This document shows positions 25,454 through 39,348 of a stretch of DNA of 64,000 nt, piece after piece. The stretch comes from Paramecium tetraurelia. Taxonomy: Eukaryota > Ciliophora > Oligohymenophorea > Peniculida > Parameciidae. The position numbers were made by a program, and so were the translations under genes. The stretch is from positions 314,715 to 378,714 of the forward strand of contig NW_001799599.1 of assembly GCF_000165425.1 (NCBI RefSeq), written 5' to 3'. The notes beneath the pieces were generated by a model. It was not told the DNA's origin. It did no database searches and saw nothing but the letters and a program-made list of their open reading frames with translations. The stretch's first letter is position 1. Each line of letters begins with the position of its first letter.

Positions 25454-27425
25454 TCATTATGTATTTAGAAGAGTTTAATAATGTTCTATTTTTTCAGCCC
25501 ATGCTTTTTTATTTTCTGTAATTTGATCAATATAATCTGATAATAAGGGGAGTATTTATGCTAGAGTATTGTAGTATGGAAGAACCTATCATTAGTTGTT
25601 GTTATTACCATAAAGTCAATGAATCCAATTTGGCTTTTAGCTACATTTGTAGTTCTCCTATCACAGAGCATCGTTATTGGAAGACCTAATTCCTTCTCTT
25701 TGTCTCCTTGAACCCAAAATTCTCCAAGAACTCTGAAGGTCCATTTTTCATAGTTTTTCATAGGTTTGAAAGGATTGCTAATATCAGCTGCATGTAACAA
25801 TGTATCAAAACAAATTCCTTTATCCTTAGCTCCTGGATCAAAATCATTTGAGGCTAATCTTGCCTTTAATTTATTGTAATCTAATGAAAAGAATTTCAAT
25901 ACCTTTTCCATGCATGGCATTGTCAGTACTAAGAATCATGTTGATAGATTTTTCTCTGAAATATTTGAAATCAGATAAGGTAAAATTTGTTAACAAATCT
26001 GCTTCTCTAATGAATCTGAATAAAGTGGATGCATGATGTTATTCAAGAGGAGATTTATCATTATAAGTCATAGCCAACTCATGTCGAGTATTTGATAGGA
26101 AAATATTATTCAAGCCTGGATGATCGACGTCATGTGCTGCAGCAGACAATAAGAGAATCGAGTAATCTATTTTTGATAGTTTTCCTATTTCCTTAAAGTT
26201 GCATTTTTGAATAAAAAAATAAACAGTATGAGTAACATCAAAGGCATGAATAACGTTATGGTACAAATTTTCTTTGTGATAACTTGAAGCTAGCCTATCC
26301 ACACATTTTTTAAATGATTCTGGAGATATTCTCAAAGAACTAAACAATTATTCTTTTTGGAAGTAGTAACACATTAAATGAGTCAGTATGGAGAGATCAT
26401 ATTTTTCAAATAGAGAAAAGTAATCATAATCTAGATTTAAGATGTGTTATTCAAAATCCTAATTTAATTGTTCTGGCAAATGAGATTCGTCATAAAATTG
26501 GATGTCTGATGACATTGAGCGTTTTAAATCTTGGGAAATCTATTAATGTTATTATGGCTGATTGAGCCAACCTAGAGCTTCACTCTTTCTTCCCTCAATT
26601 ATGGGTTCGTAAACAGTGTTATTAGATATATGTGTTATGCCCCAATTTAATTATTTTATAATTTCTGGATCTTCGAATTAATCTACAAGATCTCTCATAA
26701 TTTCAATTACCTTCTCAACTGGGGATCGTACAACATATCTTGCCCCAGCATTATTAATCTTTTTGACTTGATTAAACTTTAGGAAAATAGTATGAAATTT
26801 ACTTTTCGAAAGACTAAAAACAATCTTAAGAATCTGAAGATTCCCCTTAACACTTTGCTTATTGTTGTAAATGCATCACCTTCTAAATTGAGATCGAGAA
26901 TGATTAAAACAATTGAAGCAATAATAATGAGAGCATCAAAAACAGACCACAAATCCGAAAAGTATGTCTAATGTATATAACATTTACTATAAATCCAACT
27001 GTGATACATCGTATTGAAATTTCTAAGACAAAGAGAATGAGGATGACCAATTCAATTATTTTGGTAATAAAAAGTGTTTTATCTATGTCTGCATCTTCCT
27101 TAGCGTCGTTGGCTATACATATTATCACCAAGTAAGTTACATGTAAATGAGAAGTTAATGAATACCAATAATGTAAAGAAGACCACTAAAACAATGACAA
27201 TTTTATCAATCAGAGGAATTCCTACCTGTTTCTAATCAGCAATTCTGTGATAATTATGGATAATTACTCATCAGCAACTACACGATCAAACCCATCAACA
27301 TTATAAGAAGACCTACGTTCTCCAAGAATGTTTGAAATTTCCTTAGAACCTCGTGGAACTATTTTTGCTCCCGTTTAACCTACGTTCCTTTTGGAGTCCT
27401 CCTTCAAGTTTTATTCTTCTGCCAT
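25454..27425 (-). CDS. Cyclic-nucleotide phosphodiesterase with voltage-sensor-like domain
   Basis: About 609 residues with six introns: 27245-27267, 27113-27140, 26968-26987, 26777-26802, 25881-25902 and 25586-25608. Residues about 75-225 hold four hydrophobic helices. Helix 2 has FVLEISIRCITVGF, helix 3 has WSVFDALIII and LDLN, and helix 4 is RGIFRFLRLFLVFRK with Arg at near-three-residue spacing. These match S1-S4 of voltage-sensor domains, including the S2 Glu and S3 Asp. There is no S5-S6 or pore. After a linker comes a class I PDE catalytic domain with intact metal-site motifs: YHNVIHAFDVTH, AAAHDVDHPGLNN, LLHAADISNP, and an EFWVQGDKEKELG helix. By family it hydrolyses cAMP and/or cGMP. 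Membrane voltage control is inference. Confidence 0.88.
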
Positions 27426-27615
27426 ATATGTTTATTTTATAAATTAAATATTTCAATCCTAGAATCCTAGAATGTAAATCAATAATTTACTACTTACTCA
27501 TAAAATAATAGAAATAAGTATTACGGACAAAACCAAATTGTTAAGATATCATTTTGATCTATAACATTAGCCTGAACATTAAAAATTCAATTATGTTTAT
27601 TATTAGATTATATTT

Positions 27616-28609
27616 TCAATCAAATCGAGGGCCTTCTTCAATTTATCCATCCATAACTATTGTAACACAATATCTTACTCATATCCTCAATCTTTCTTTC
27701 TAAATTGAGTTCTTATCCGAGCTGTATTGGGAAAGGAATGTTGACAAGTTATTGATATGGCAATTGAGCGAACATCTGATTCAAAGGAGCTGGAAAAGGG
27801 AAGATATGGTAGTATTGAGGTTATGGAGGTCTGTAGGTATTGTACTATTCTTGAACTGGTTGTGTTTTTATTCGTTTAGTTAAAGATGGTTCAGCTGGTT
27901 TTCTACCTCTTTTTTTTGGTTCTGCCTAAGGGGCTGGGTTTTTTGGTTTTGGTCCTCTTTTTTTTGGGATTGTAGATGTAGCTACATCAAAACAGATGTC
28001 ATTTTGAAATTTATTTTCATCCTTACTTTTATAATCTTCATTTACTATTTTTAATATCACGTGAACAAACTCATGTCTATTAAAACTGTTTATGTGATCT
28101 GCAGATTTGATATGCTAAATAAATTATTAGATTCCTAAATTTACATCCAAATAATCTGCGTAAGGTTTGCGACAAACTCCACAATATCTGTGCTTTCTGC
28201 CTGGTTTAGGAATTTACTACTAATATAATAATGTATTACTAATTTAGTTTTTTTGGTTGTGTATTCCTAAACTTTTTTTTAATGATCCTCTTTATATTTC
28301 TACATGCTCTTTATATAGTCATTCTAATTAATGTATTCATTTAAATTATACTCGATCCACTTCTAAAATGAACCCTGGTAAACATTGCTATTCATCTTAA
28401 TTGAAAACAGGAACTATATTTTCATAACAAGATAACTAAAGATATTAATTTGGGTCTCATACAGCATCATTATACAAAGGGCAAAAATCAATGTTGGTAA
28501 CATGTTTGAGCCAACATTTTGTACTTTTCGGTTGGAGATTGAATTGATGTTCAGGGCATTTAGGCTGACACTTGCGTTTGCCTGAACTTTATAATTTTTC
28601 TCCAGCCAT
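27616..28609 (-). CDS. DBF4-type zinc-finger protein with AT-hooks
   Basis: About 287 residues; introns at 28436-28462, 28324-28351, 28217-28239, 28115-28144 and 27657-27678. Removing the 30-nt intron 28115-28144 produces YCGVCRKPYADYLDHIKSAD followed by HINSF, which fits the CCHH finger of DBF4 motif C (C-x2-C, Tyr, Asp, then His and a final His). Two AT-hook-like motifs follow (KKRGPKPK and KKRGRKP), then a Pro/Gln/Tyr-rich tail. Dbf4 is the regulatory subunit of the Cdc7 replication kinase. Motifs N and M of Dbf4 were not seen, so this may be a different nuclear protein with the same finger. The N-terminus has further Cys residues (KRKCQPKCPEH) that may bind metal. Confidence 0.7.
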
Positions 28610-28766
28610 TTAAATTAATTATATATATTAGATATTCAATTATTTTGTTTTTCTTATACAGGTTGGAACACTCTGTAGGAACAACAAGAAAACATTTAAA
28701 TTTCATTATATACATATTGAAAACAATCTGATTCCCAAAAAACACAACAATAATTATTATTTAATA

Positions 28767-31036
28767 ATGCAATATATTGATTAAGGAAGTGCTCTTTCTA
28801 ACAAAAATGTCCCAGGGAGAAGATTACAAAAGAAGAACTCTCTCTTTTATCAAGTAAGACCATTATAAGTAGCTTAGTAATCCGTTTTGGAAAATGAAGA
28901 ATTCACACAACGCTATCAAAAGAATGCCGATGAATTGCAAGTTTTTAAGGATGATCCCTATCTTGAACCACACAAACAGCACTTCTAAGTAAGGAATGCA
29001 AAATTCTTCGAATTACTTGAATAGATAGTCAAAGTCGAATCTTCACTCAAAGATTTTGCCAAGGGGTATCTAGATCTGTAAAATATTAGATATGAGAAAT
29101 ATGGGTTTTTGATTTCTGACACCGGAATTACATATAAGGAATGGGCACCAGGAGCTAAAGAAGTTTATTTGACAGGGGATTTTAACAATTGGGATAAAAT
29201 GCAATATTCTCTAACTTCAGATTCATTTGGAAATTGGGAAATATTTTTACCAAGAAATGAAGATGGTTCCTATCTGATCCCTCATGGTTCGAGAGTCAAG
29301 GCTTACATAAAGGATGCTAATGGTCAATACTAATTCAGAATCCCAGCCTGGATACGAACTACATGGCAGAATCAAGAGAATAAAGTATTTATTAGATAAT
29401 AAAATATGTAAGTTATATGACGGAGTATTTTACAACCCAGAAAATAAATACGAATTTAAGCACAACAGACCACCAAAGCCTAGATGTCTCAAAATTTATG
29501 AAGTACATATAGGCATGGCTGGTATTGACCCAAGAGTCCACACCTTCAAAGAATTTACTTAAACAGTTCTCCCAAGAGTAGTTAAACTGGGGTACAATGT
29601 TATTTAAATAATGGCAATATAAGAACATGCCTATTATGGAAGCTTTGGATACCATGTTACTAACTTCTTTGCTGTCAGCAGTAGGTTTGGTAGTCCAGAT
29701 GACTTGAAAGAGTTGATTGACACAGCACATTCTCATGGAATTAGTGTTTTAATGGATTTAGTTCATAGTCATGCATCCAGTAATGTATTAGATGGCATTA
29801 ATTAATGGGATGGCACCGATTATCATTATTTCCATGCTGGTGGTAAGGGCAAACACGATTTATGGGATTCTAAATTATTTGATTATTCTAAATGGGAAGT
29901 GATAAGATTTCTATTGTCCAATTTATCATGGTGGATAAACGAATATTAATTTGATGGATTTAGATTTGATGGTGTCACATCTATGTTGTATGTTCATCAT
30001 GGAAATGGTTATGGTTTCACAGGAGGTTATCACGAATACTTTAATGAATTAGCTGACATCGATTCATTAGTTTATTTGATGCTGGCTAATGATCTCATAC
30101 ATGAAATTCATCCTAATGCCATTACTGTTGCTGAAGATGTGTCTGGTTATCCAACATTGTGTCGTAACATTAAAGAAGGTGGAATTGGATTTGATTACAG
30201 AATGGCTATGGCTGTTCCAGATAAATGGATTAAATTACTTAAGGAATTTAAGGATGATGATTGGGATATGGGAGATATCGCTCATACACTTACAAATAGA
30301 AGATATCTAGAAAAATGCATATGTTATGCTGAATCTCATGACTAAGCATTGGTAGGAGATAAGACTCTTTCCATGTGGCTCTTTGATAAGGAAATCTATA
30401 GCGAAATGAGCACTCTTCAGCCAGAAACCTTAGTCACTTTTAGAGGCATGGCATTACATAAAATGTTAAGATTGATTACATTTGCTTTAGGAGGAGAAGG
30501 ATACTTAAATTTCATGGGTAATGAATTCGGACACCCTGAATGGATTGATTTTCCAAGAGAGGGTAATGGATGGAGTTATCATCATGCCAGAAGAAGATGG
30601 GATCTAGCTGATGATTAATCCCTAAGATACTCCAGGCTCTTATAATTTGATGCTGAAATGATTAATCTTGAAGACTAATACCCCTGGTTACCTAATGGGG
30701 ATTAGTGGGTTACTGAAAAGCACAATGAAACAAAAGTAATTGTTTTTGAGAGAGGATCTCTTCTATTTGTATTTAATTTCCATCCTACTTAGGTATTTTG
30801 TTTTAATCATTATTAATTAATAGTCATATGAACATTTTAGAGTTGGCACTAAATTTGAAACAGATCATAGAATAGTTTTAGATACCGATGATGTCAGATT
30901 TGGAGGTCATTCAAGAGTTTCACCCTCTTATGGTCAAAATTTCCCAATCATTAAGGAAGAATGGCAAGGTAGACCTAATTACATCTAAATCTATTTACCT
31001 AATAGATGCGCTATCGTTTTTAAATCAATTGAGTGA
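28767..31036 (+). CDS. GBE1: 1,4-alpha-glucan (glycogen) branching enzyme
   Basis: About 728 residues, close to eukaryotic GBE length. It has an N-terminal segment with [11 protein letters not shown], a CBM48 domain ([20 protein letters not shown]), and a GH13 barrel. Catalytic motifs are intact: [11 protein letters not shown] (nucleophile Asp), [10 protein letters not shown] (acid/base Glu) and YAESHDQALVGD (third acid). Introns are 28854-28877 (24 nt, in-frame and stop-free), 29385-29412 and 30793-30823. The start at 28767 gives MQYIDQGSALS; the ATG at 28807 is in the wrong frame. The enzyme makes alpha-1,6 branches in glycogen in the cytosol. Its start is 157 bp from the divergent zinc-finger gene. 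Confidence 0.97.
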
Positions 31037-31084
31037 TTTTTTGTTTTAAAAAGACATACATATAACGATTAATTTAATTTTAAA

Positions 31085-32099
31085 ATGTATTCGCTACAGA
31101 AATTAGTGCCAAATAGTAAATTACAAATTAAGCCTGGAGCATTCTCTCAACATCAAAAATTAAATTAAAGTGTTGATGGTGTATTACCTGTTAATTAATA
31201 ATCTTTGCAGCAACTACAAACATAGATACAAATATTAACAAAAAAAGAACCTCTGCGCCAATAAAATAAGAAATAAGAATTACTATAGATATTAGAGAAC
31301 GCTCAAGCAAACTAAAAACAAACTAAATCTATGTCACCAAAAAGAACACCATAGAAGTAGAAGAGTAACAGAAAATTGAATTTTAATTAACTCACAGATC
31401 AGGACAATCTATTTTTGAATTCCAGCAATGCCATGGCCAATATGATTATTGAAAACATATTAAATAAGGATGAATACTATGAGAAAATTAAATTAGAGAA
31501 TCAAGAACTTAAAGATCAATCCACAAAATATTAAGTCACAATAGGAGATCTTAAAAAGAAAATAACTACATTAGAACGCTAGAATAAAGAAATCAATACT
31601 AATCTCAGTAATGAACGTTAAACATATTAAAGTGAGCTGATTAAAATCAATGAGAAGATTCAATCCATGAAGACTATGCAGTAAAACCTATAGATGGAAT
31701 AAAAGAAAAATGAATTGCTCACAAAATAATTGTAAGATCAAATTACTATTAATAATGGCTTAAAATCTTTTATCTGTGAAAACTGTTTGTTAAGTATAGA
31801 ATTCTTAACATTTCTCTAAAAGTCAGTGTAAACATTTTAACCAAATCTAAGTAATGCTTATGACACATTAATTGCATTATCAAAGCATTCAACATCCTTT
31901 ATTTTAGAATTTATCTCTAAAACTCAGACTTTGAACCTTCCTACATTAAGAAATTGCCTTTTACCAGAAGAATTTGATGTCAATGGATTTTTCGAGACTT
32001 TAGAATAACTGAAAATGCATGATTCCCCAGAATTGTCATTTCGTAATAAAAATAATAATGTTGTGAAATAGAGCGTTCATATAAATAATAATAATAATC

Positions 32100-32158
<59 letters not shown>

Positions 32159-32800
32159 CATTGTAATAATAATAATAATCTATAAATTTCAGATGTTGGA
32201 AAATAAAATAAAATTACAACTTTGTAAGAATAATTTAATGCATTTCTTGAATCAAGTGAACCATTTACAGATTCTTAATTAGGAAGTCCTTATTTCACAG
32301 ATTTTGATACACTAGATAAACAAAGACCTTTCACAAAGGAAAAGTAGAGGAATCAAATGCCTTTGCAAATAAACGCATCAAAAAAAATTAAGCAAGAAAT
32401 CAATTAGACTCCTCATTATTTTTAATCATTCAAATAAAACGAAAATGAACCAACAGTCTTTGATTCTCTAATGAAAGAGGCTCCCATAAACAAAGATAGA
32501 TGTTCATCAGTTCATAGTTTAAGATATTTAGATTAGCAAATTCAAAAGGAGTAAGACAAATCAACCAAAAGGAACAAAGAAAACTAATAAGTTAATTGCC
32601 AGTATGTGATTGCTAAGTACGATTATAAAGCATAAAAAGTAAATACATATTTAATAAATTAATAGGAGATTGATTTGAGTTTTAAGAAGGGAGATTAAAT
32701 AAAACTATTAAAAAAGACAACCAATGGATGGTGGTATGGTGAGGATAAAAATTAGGTCAAGGGGTACTTTCCACATAATTTTGTTCAATTAGTAGGATGA
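31085..32800 (+). CDS. SH3-domain protein with coiled coil and poly-Asn tract
   Basis: About 562 residues. A Gln/Lys-rich N-terminus is followed by a long coiled coil (about residues 120-220, for example KLENQELKDQSTKYQ), a middle domain, a poly-Asn tract from an AAT repeat (32083-32180), and a C-terminal SH3 domain. The SH3 has the ALYDY-like AKYDYKAQ, EIDLSFKKGDQIKLL, GWWYGE and GYFPHNFV motifs. A 27-nt intron (32639-32665), stop-free and in frame, sits inside the SH3. SH3 domains bind proline-rich peptides, often linking to actin or membranes. The last 16 bp overlap the 3' end of the opposite-strand gene. Confidence 0.85.
32083..32180 (+). repeat. AAT trinucleotide repeat (poly-Asn coding)
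   Basis: About 30 AAT units with a few CAT/TGT interruptions, inside the SH3-protein gene. In the gene frame it encodes a run of Asn with a His and a Cys. Such runs are slippage-prone, so length may vary between strains. Confidence 0.9.
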
Positions 32801-35800
32801 TTGTAGTTAAATAAATTAGTTTTCATTTTTTGATCTTAACTTTCCATAACATATCTGTTTAGCAATTTGATTATATCTTAAGTAGATTCTATAACTAAGT
32901 TGCTATTCTTTTCGATTTGATCTGATATTGAGACACAATGAAATTTCTAAGTTTAAATGGAATAATACTTTGTTTAAAGGCATATTTGCATATTAAAATA
33001 TTTGCATAATCTTTTCTAACCATCCTCTATCAAATGAAATGATATTAGCAAATGAAACCAAACCTTTCTGATTTGTTTCATTAATTATTATCATTTTGAG
33101 TAATTCTTCTATTTGTTAATATTGATGTTTGATCTTAATTGTATAGTTCTCTTAAAACACCAAATAATCATCAAATTCTAATTTTAGTTCTTTAATTAAA
33201 TTAGAAAGGAAAACATTAGCAGCAGCATTTGTATCTTTGATCTGCTCTTTAAAGGATAAAGTATAAATTTAATTCTTTTCTGTTAAATTCAAATGTTCCA
33301 AAAGGGACAATTACTTTAATTTTGCTTATATTTAATCATCTCTATCTACAATTTATTAGAAACCAGTTTGATTATTTTATTTTATAAAGAGCCCATCTTA
33401 AGCAATCATATACAAATTATTGATGGAACCAAAGTTCAATTCCATGAGTTCGCATTCTTAATCAGAAACAATAATAAGAGTATTGTTCTCATCTTATGCT
33501 AATTTTTCAAATGCTTGAACTAATTAATCTAGTTTTTAGATCTTCTATAAAAATTTTTGAGTGTATGCAAGAATTATGATTCTCTGATTATCAAGATAGC
33601 TAGTATTAGCAAATTTCGAAACAATATTGGTTGTCTCAATTGAGCAAAAATGCTTATCTTTTAAACCAATCGTTAATTCTTTTGCTGAGTCATACAATTA
33701 TTTATCGAACCAAAAATCCTCGCAATAACTCAAATGATCATTTAGTCTATGTAACCAATCATCGCTATTTGGAACATTAATAAATGTAGGTTTTTGATCA
33801 ATCAAATAATTCAAGATTGTCTTAGCTGATTCAGACGCATTGTTAGGATTGATTTTTCTATGATCAACTTTCAATGAACACCATTAACTTAGGACTAATT
33901 TTGCAGCTCTCTTTTTAAACTATCTAACATAGATGTATTCTAAATAGTTTGAGCAAATGCTTTCCCTCAACGAGGTCTTTATGAAAACATCCGCCTTTCC
34001 ATAGAGACTGACTAATTCACTTTATGTTAGATCAAGTTTAATAGTAATTAATTCCTATTAACAATTTTGATTAATTTTTTCTGCTAGTGCCATTACTTCT
34101 TCTAAGTATCTAGCTATCTAAGAATTACTCTAATAATCTTCATCATTATTGGTGTATAAGATTTGAATTAATTAGATCTTATATTACTTTAGTAGATGCA
34201 TCTACTCAATTATTTTGAATTTCTATAGCAGACCACTTAAGAGCGATAAACTATCAACTCCAAGTAGGGTAAATTATTAATCTTAATTAATATCGTCTAC
34301 CGTTATTAGGTTTGATATTTGTTTAATGTTCAAGCCAACACTCCCATAATCCAAAATGATTTTTCTGCCTAAGACTTCAATTGTAAATGCACTCATACCA
34401 GAGACTTGTGTTAGTTTTTGATATTTTTAGGGTAGACAATGCACAAATTAATACAAATCTTTTAATTATATCAATGAGATCAGATCACTCATTAATATAG
34501 ATGATAATATAGTTTCACTGCATGATAGAATTCGAAACTATTTAGGATTTGGGAATGACCTCCTCATTATTGTACATATCCTTGGTCTATTCTCATTTTT
34601 TCGAATTAATCCTTCCTTTATATAGATTGGAATCAGAAAGAGATGATAGTCAAAAATGAATATCGAGTGCAAATGACTAAATTAGTTTGCAAATAGTGTG
34701 CATTGTAATGCTTCTTAAACATATTTTGCAAAGATCTTATTGATTTCCATGTAATCATCCTCCGAGTGCAATCGCAAATGTGGAGTTAAATTATTGAAGA
34801 CTGGACTTATCAACTAAGGAAAACAGCCTAGGATGTCTTCATCTAATTAGATTCCAAAGCATTTGTACTATTCATAAATATATTACTAGATTAGAGCATA
34901 TTCATTTTCATCTGCAATTTGAATTCCGATCCATCCAATCCAAATTGCCTTCAAACTTAATCTGTTACTAAAAAGATTGTACATATTGATATAATATGGA
35001 TCTGAAGTAGATTCAAACTTATATTTGTTTGTTAAATCTAGATGTAATTACGGTAAACATACCCTTTTTATTTGTCACTTTACAGAATTAATCAATTAAA
35101 GTTATTTTTAAAGGTATCTTCAAAGACAAACAAATCACATAAGAGTCTGTAAATATTTGAGTAGAAGAAGAGCGCTTTCTTTTATAATCAAAAATCAAAT
35201 CGGAAGATCCGTATTATTCTGAAATTTTTTTAAATTTAGATATTGACTTTAATTTTTGTTTACATTCAAAATGACTCTAAAATGGATTAAGTTATTATTA
35301 TACCTTTATTATTTCTCTCCAATCTGCTTCCAATTAACGAATTGAGACAGTGGCAGGTCCTCTTTCTTCTATCGTTAATTCTGCATTGCTTTCGTTATCA
35401 GACTTAATATTTAATGATTATCATACTGAATCTAAAGCATTATCAAAGGGATCATAATCTCTTGATCGATTAAGTTTTTAAACTTTCACTAAATTGCATT
35501 TTATACAAATATATACTTAGCTCCTCTTAAACAAATTCATTCGAGATTTCATATTTTTAAAATGTTCTAATATTCATTGAGGGTTTATCGAATGTTATAT
35601 AGAGGAAATTGCGCCTAAAGTCGCACTTATGGATTCGATTTGGGATGCTCTCCCAAATGTAATCATCTCCATCTTGAATTAGGCACTTGAATTCTAATCG
35701 AAAACCTAAAAGCTCAAAACGATTATTAACTTGGATCAATTTGAATTTTGCTTTCGTGGCCCCATTCAGGATAAGTTTCACTAGAAGTGTGCAATTGATA

Positions 35801-35905
35801 TGAGTCATGAGGATTCCATTAACCAAGAAGTGGATGATTACCGCATATACGAACTATTTGTGAATATCTCGTCTCTGATATCACCTTAAAACTAATATAT
35901 GACAT
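32785..35905 (-). CDS. CBM20 + trehalose-phosphate-synthase-like protein, catalytic motifs altered
   Basis: About 989 residues; introns 35706-35730, 35489-35516, 35403-35426, 35277-35303, 35038-35062 and 32947-32968. Residues 1-100 are a CBM20 starch/glycogen-binding domain (ICGNHPLLGQWNP, YPEWGHESKIQI, IQDGDDYIWESIPNR). The middle matches GT20 trehalose-6-P synthase (IFIFDYHLFLIPIYI, SFPNPKQFRIL, SCSETILSSILMSDLI, LLGVDSLSLLSGLLQKF). The C-terminal third matches the TPP half in layout. Key residues are changed: the GVDRLDYIKG motif reads GVDSLSLLSG, and DYDGTL of TPP reads AYTQKF. Synthase and phosphatase activity are therefore unlikely; a glycogen-bound regulatory role is inference. The stop lies inside the 3' end of the SH3 gene. 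Confidence 0.82.
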
Positions 35906-36633
35906 CTTAAATTATAAGAAGTATAATTTATTAAATATGTGAATAATTGGTGTTTCTCAACAATTCTAATCGTGTGAGTTTGTTTCCCATAGATTCCCTT
36001 CATTATTTCATAAATCTTAGGTCTTATACTAATATACAATTTAGTATTTTCACATTGAAGTTATTTAACTATCTAGAATGTTAAAGTGTTAAATTAGAAA
36101 TTTTGAGTTTCTTGTTCTAGATTCTATGATTATAACTGTGTAATAGCACCTATAATAGACCAAATGGAGCATTTATTAATTTTTATCATTTTTGATATCC
36201 CCAAATTTGGTAGAAAATTGCGAATTATTATCTATGAAAGAGAATAGTGAATTAAGTAGATCAACAATCTAGAATAATTGAAAGTGAACAAGCTAAATAA
36301 GTTCATTTCAATAGAAAAAATCACACCAAATTTTAAATTGATATTAGAATGAAAATTATGAAACAAGTAGAATAGTAATTGAACAATTGTTACTTACAGT
36401 AAACAATGGTGAGTTATATAAAAGGATTTAGAAACTAAGTTCAAGAAATAATTTAGTCGAGCACGAAACATACTAATATGATTAAGTGCTCGATAATATA
36501 GAATTATGATTTATCTGAAATAGAGATAAATTAAAGTAGTTATTACTTAATTTGAAATGGAGAGAGAGAGTTAAGAATTAAATGATGATTGTTGTTGATT
36601 TTATATATGTTGTGATAAAAATCACTTAGATTA
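35906..36633. other. 0.7 kb gap with short plus-strand coding-like pieces
   Basis: Pieces at about 36190-36275 (LVENCELLSMKENSELSRS), 36276-36355 and 36355-36509 (IVIEQLLLTVNNGELYKRI) read like one protein on the plus strand in shifting frames. One 29-nt intron would join the first two, but I could not join the third. It is either a small spliced gene convergent with beta-tubulin or its remnant. An 8-bp inverted repeat (TCGAGCAC and GTGCTCGA, 36457-36464 and 36486-36493) lies within it. The first 200 bp show nothing. Confidence 0.35.
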
Positions 36634-38457
<1,824 letters not shown>

Positions 38458-39332
38458 TCATACATATTAATTTTCACTCCTTTTTCTTATTGATAAAATA
38501 CAATAAATTAATATCATGTATATGGTACCTGAAATGCCAAATAAGAAGCAATAATATATTAAAGTTAAATGGAGTGATGTTATAAATGGTTTTTAGTTTT
38601 TCTCGGAAAATTTAAATCTATTCATCTATTGATCATCTACATGTGTAAGGTACAATGATAAGTTGTCAAAATTTATTGTTTCATCAGTTGATAGTTTTTT
38701 ATATATGAAGCCGTCTTTCATGCACCCACCCTCAAAATATAATTTATTATCCTTGGATGAGATCTTGAAACATATTTCAGCCAGGTAGTATATTTAATCT
38801 CCCTTCCAAAACCAGGGAGTGATGGGTATGCCAATCGATTTATTACATTGCGGCAAATTTTTTATAATTTTTTAAGTTTATCGTTTTGAAAACTAAAGTA
38901 AGAGACAATGCACTTTTGGCAACATTAAATTGGCCAACTGATAATCAAGATAGCCCAAGAATTCATGGAAATTAGTTTTCTGGAAGTAGGTTGAAGTGTT
39001 ATTGTCGAGAAGATTAACATAATGATGTTTTTCAAGTCTAAATTCTTGACCATTCAATTTTCCTATGATGGGGTAACGAGTGAATTGCTGTTAATTTAAA
39101 TTCAGGTTCCAATCAGTAGTTTCCTATATAAATAGTTAACAATTACTTTTTCAATTATAAATTGCTATTCGACATCTTCTTATTAGTAAGGGAGAATAAA
39201 AAAGGAACACGAGAATAGAAGTAGTATTAAATCAATAACGCATATGGCATAAAATAGAATGCAAAAGATTCTATTCGGAATGAGTTATTGTATTTTAAAA
39301 CAATCATATCTAACAAGATAAACTTATAACAT
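38458..39332 (-). CDS. Two-TM membrane protein, unknown
   Basis: About 283 residues with one 23-nt intron (39124-39146). There is one hydrophobic helix near the N-terminus (FCILFYAICVIDLILLLF), a region of about 190 residues with several Cys (in CNKSIGIP, AEICFKIS, GGCMKDG), and a second helix near the C-terminus (YYCFLFGISGTIYMILIYC) followed by a short basic tail. This is the topology of CDC50-like or similar proteins, but I do not see family motifs, so no name is given. Its only in-frame upstream ATG is 16 bp after the stop of the NEDD1-like gene. Confidence 0.65.
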
Positions 39333-39348
39333 AAATTATTAATTTATT

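Noticed and set aside
28436-28462. Possible TGA read as Trp inside the zinc-finger gene
   Set aside because: A 27-nt intron with normal ends covers the TGA, and every other gene in the window uses TGA as stop.
28807-28809. ATG as start of the branching enzyme
   Set aside because: Wrong frame; the ATG at 28767 runs in frame into the enzyme after a 24-nt intron.
38512-39000. Plus-strand reading that looks like a soluble domain
   Set aside because: It has several in-frame TGA codons; the minus strand gives a continuous protein with two TM helices.
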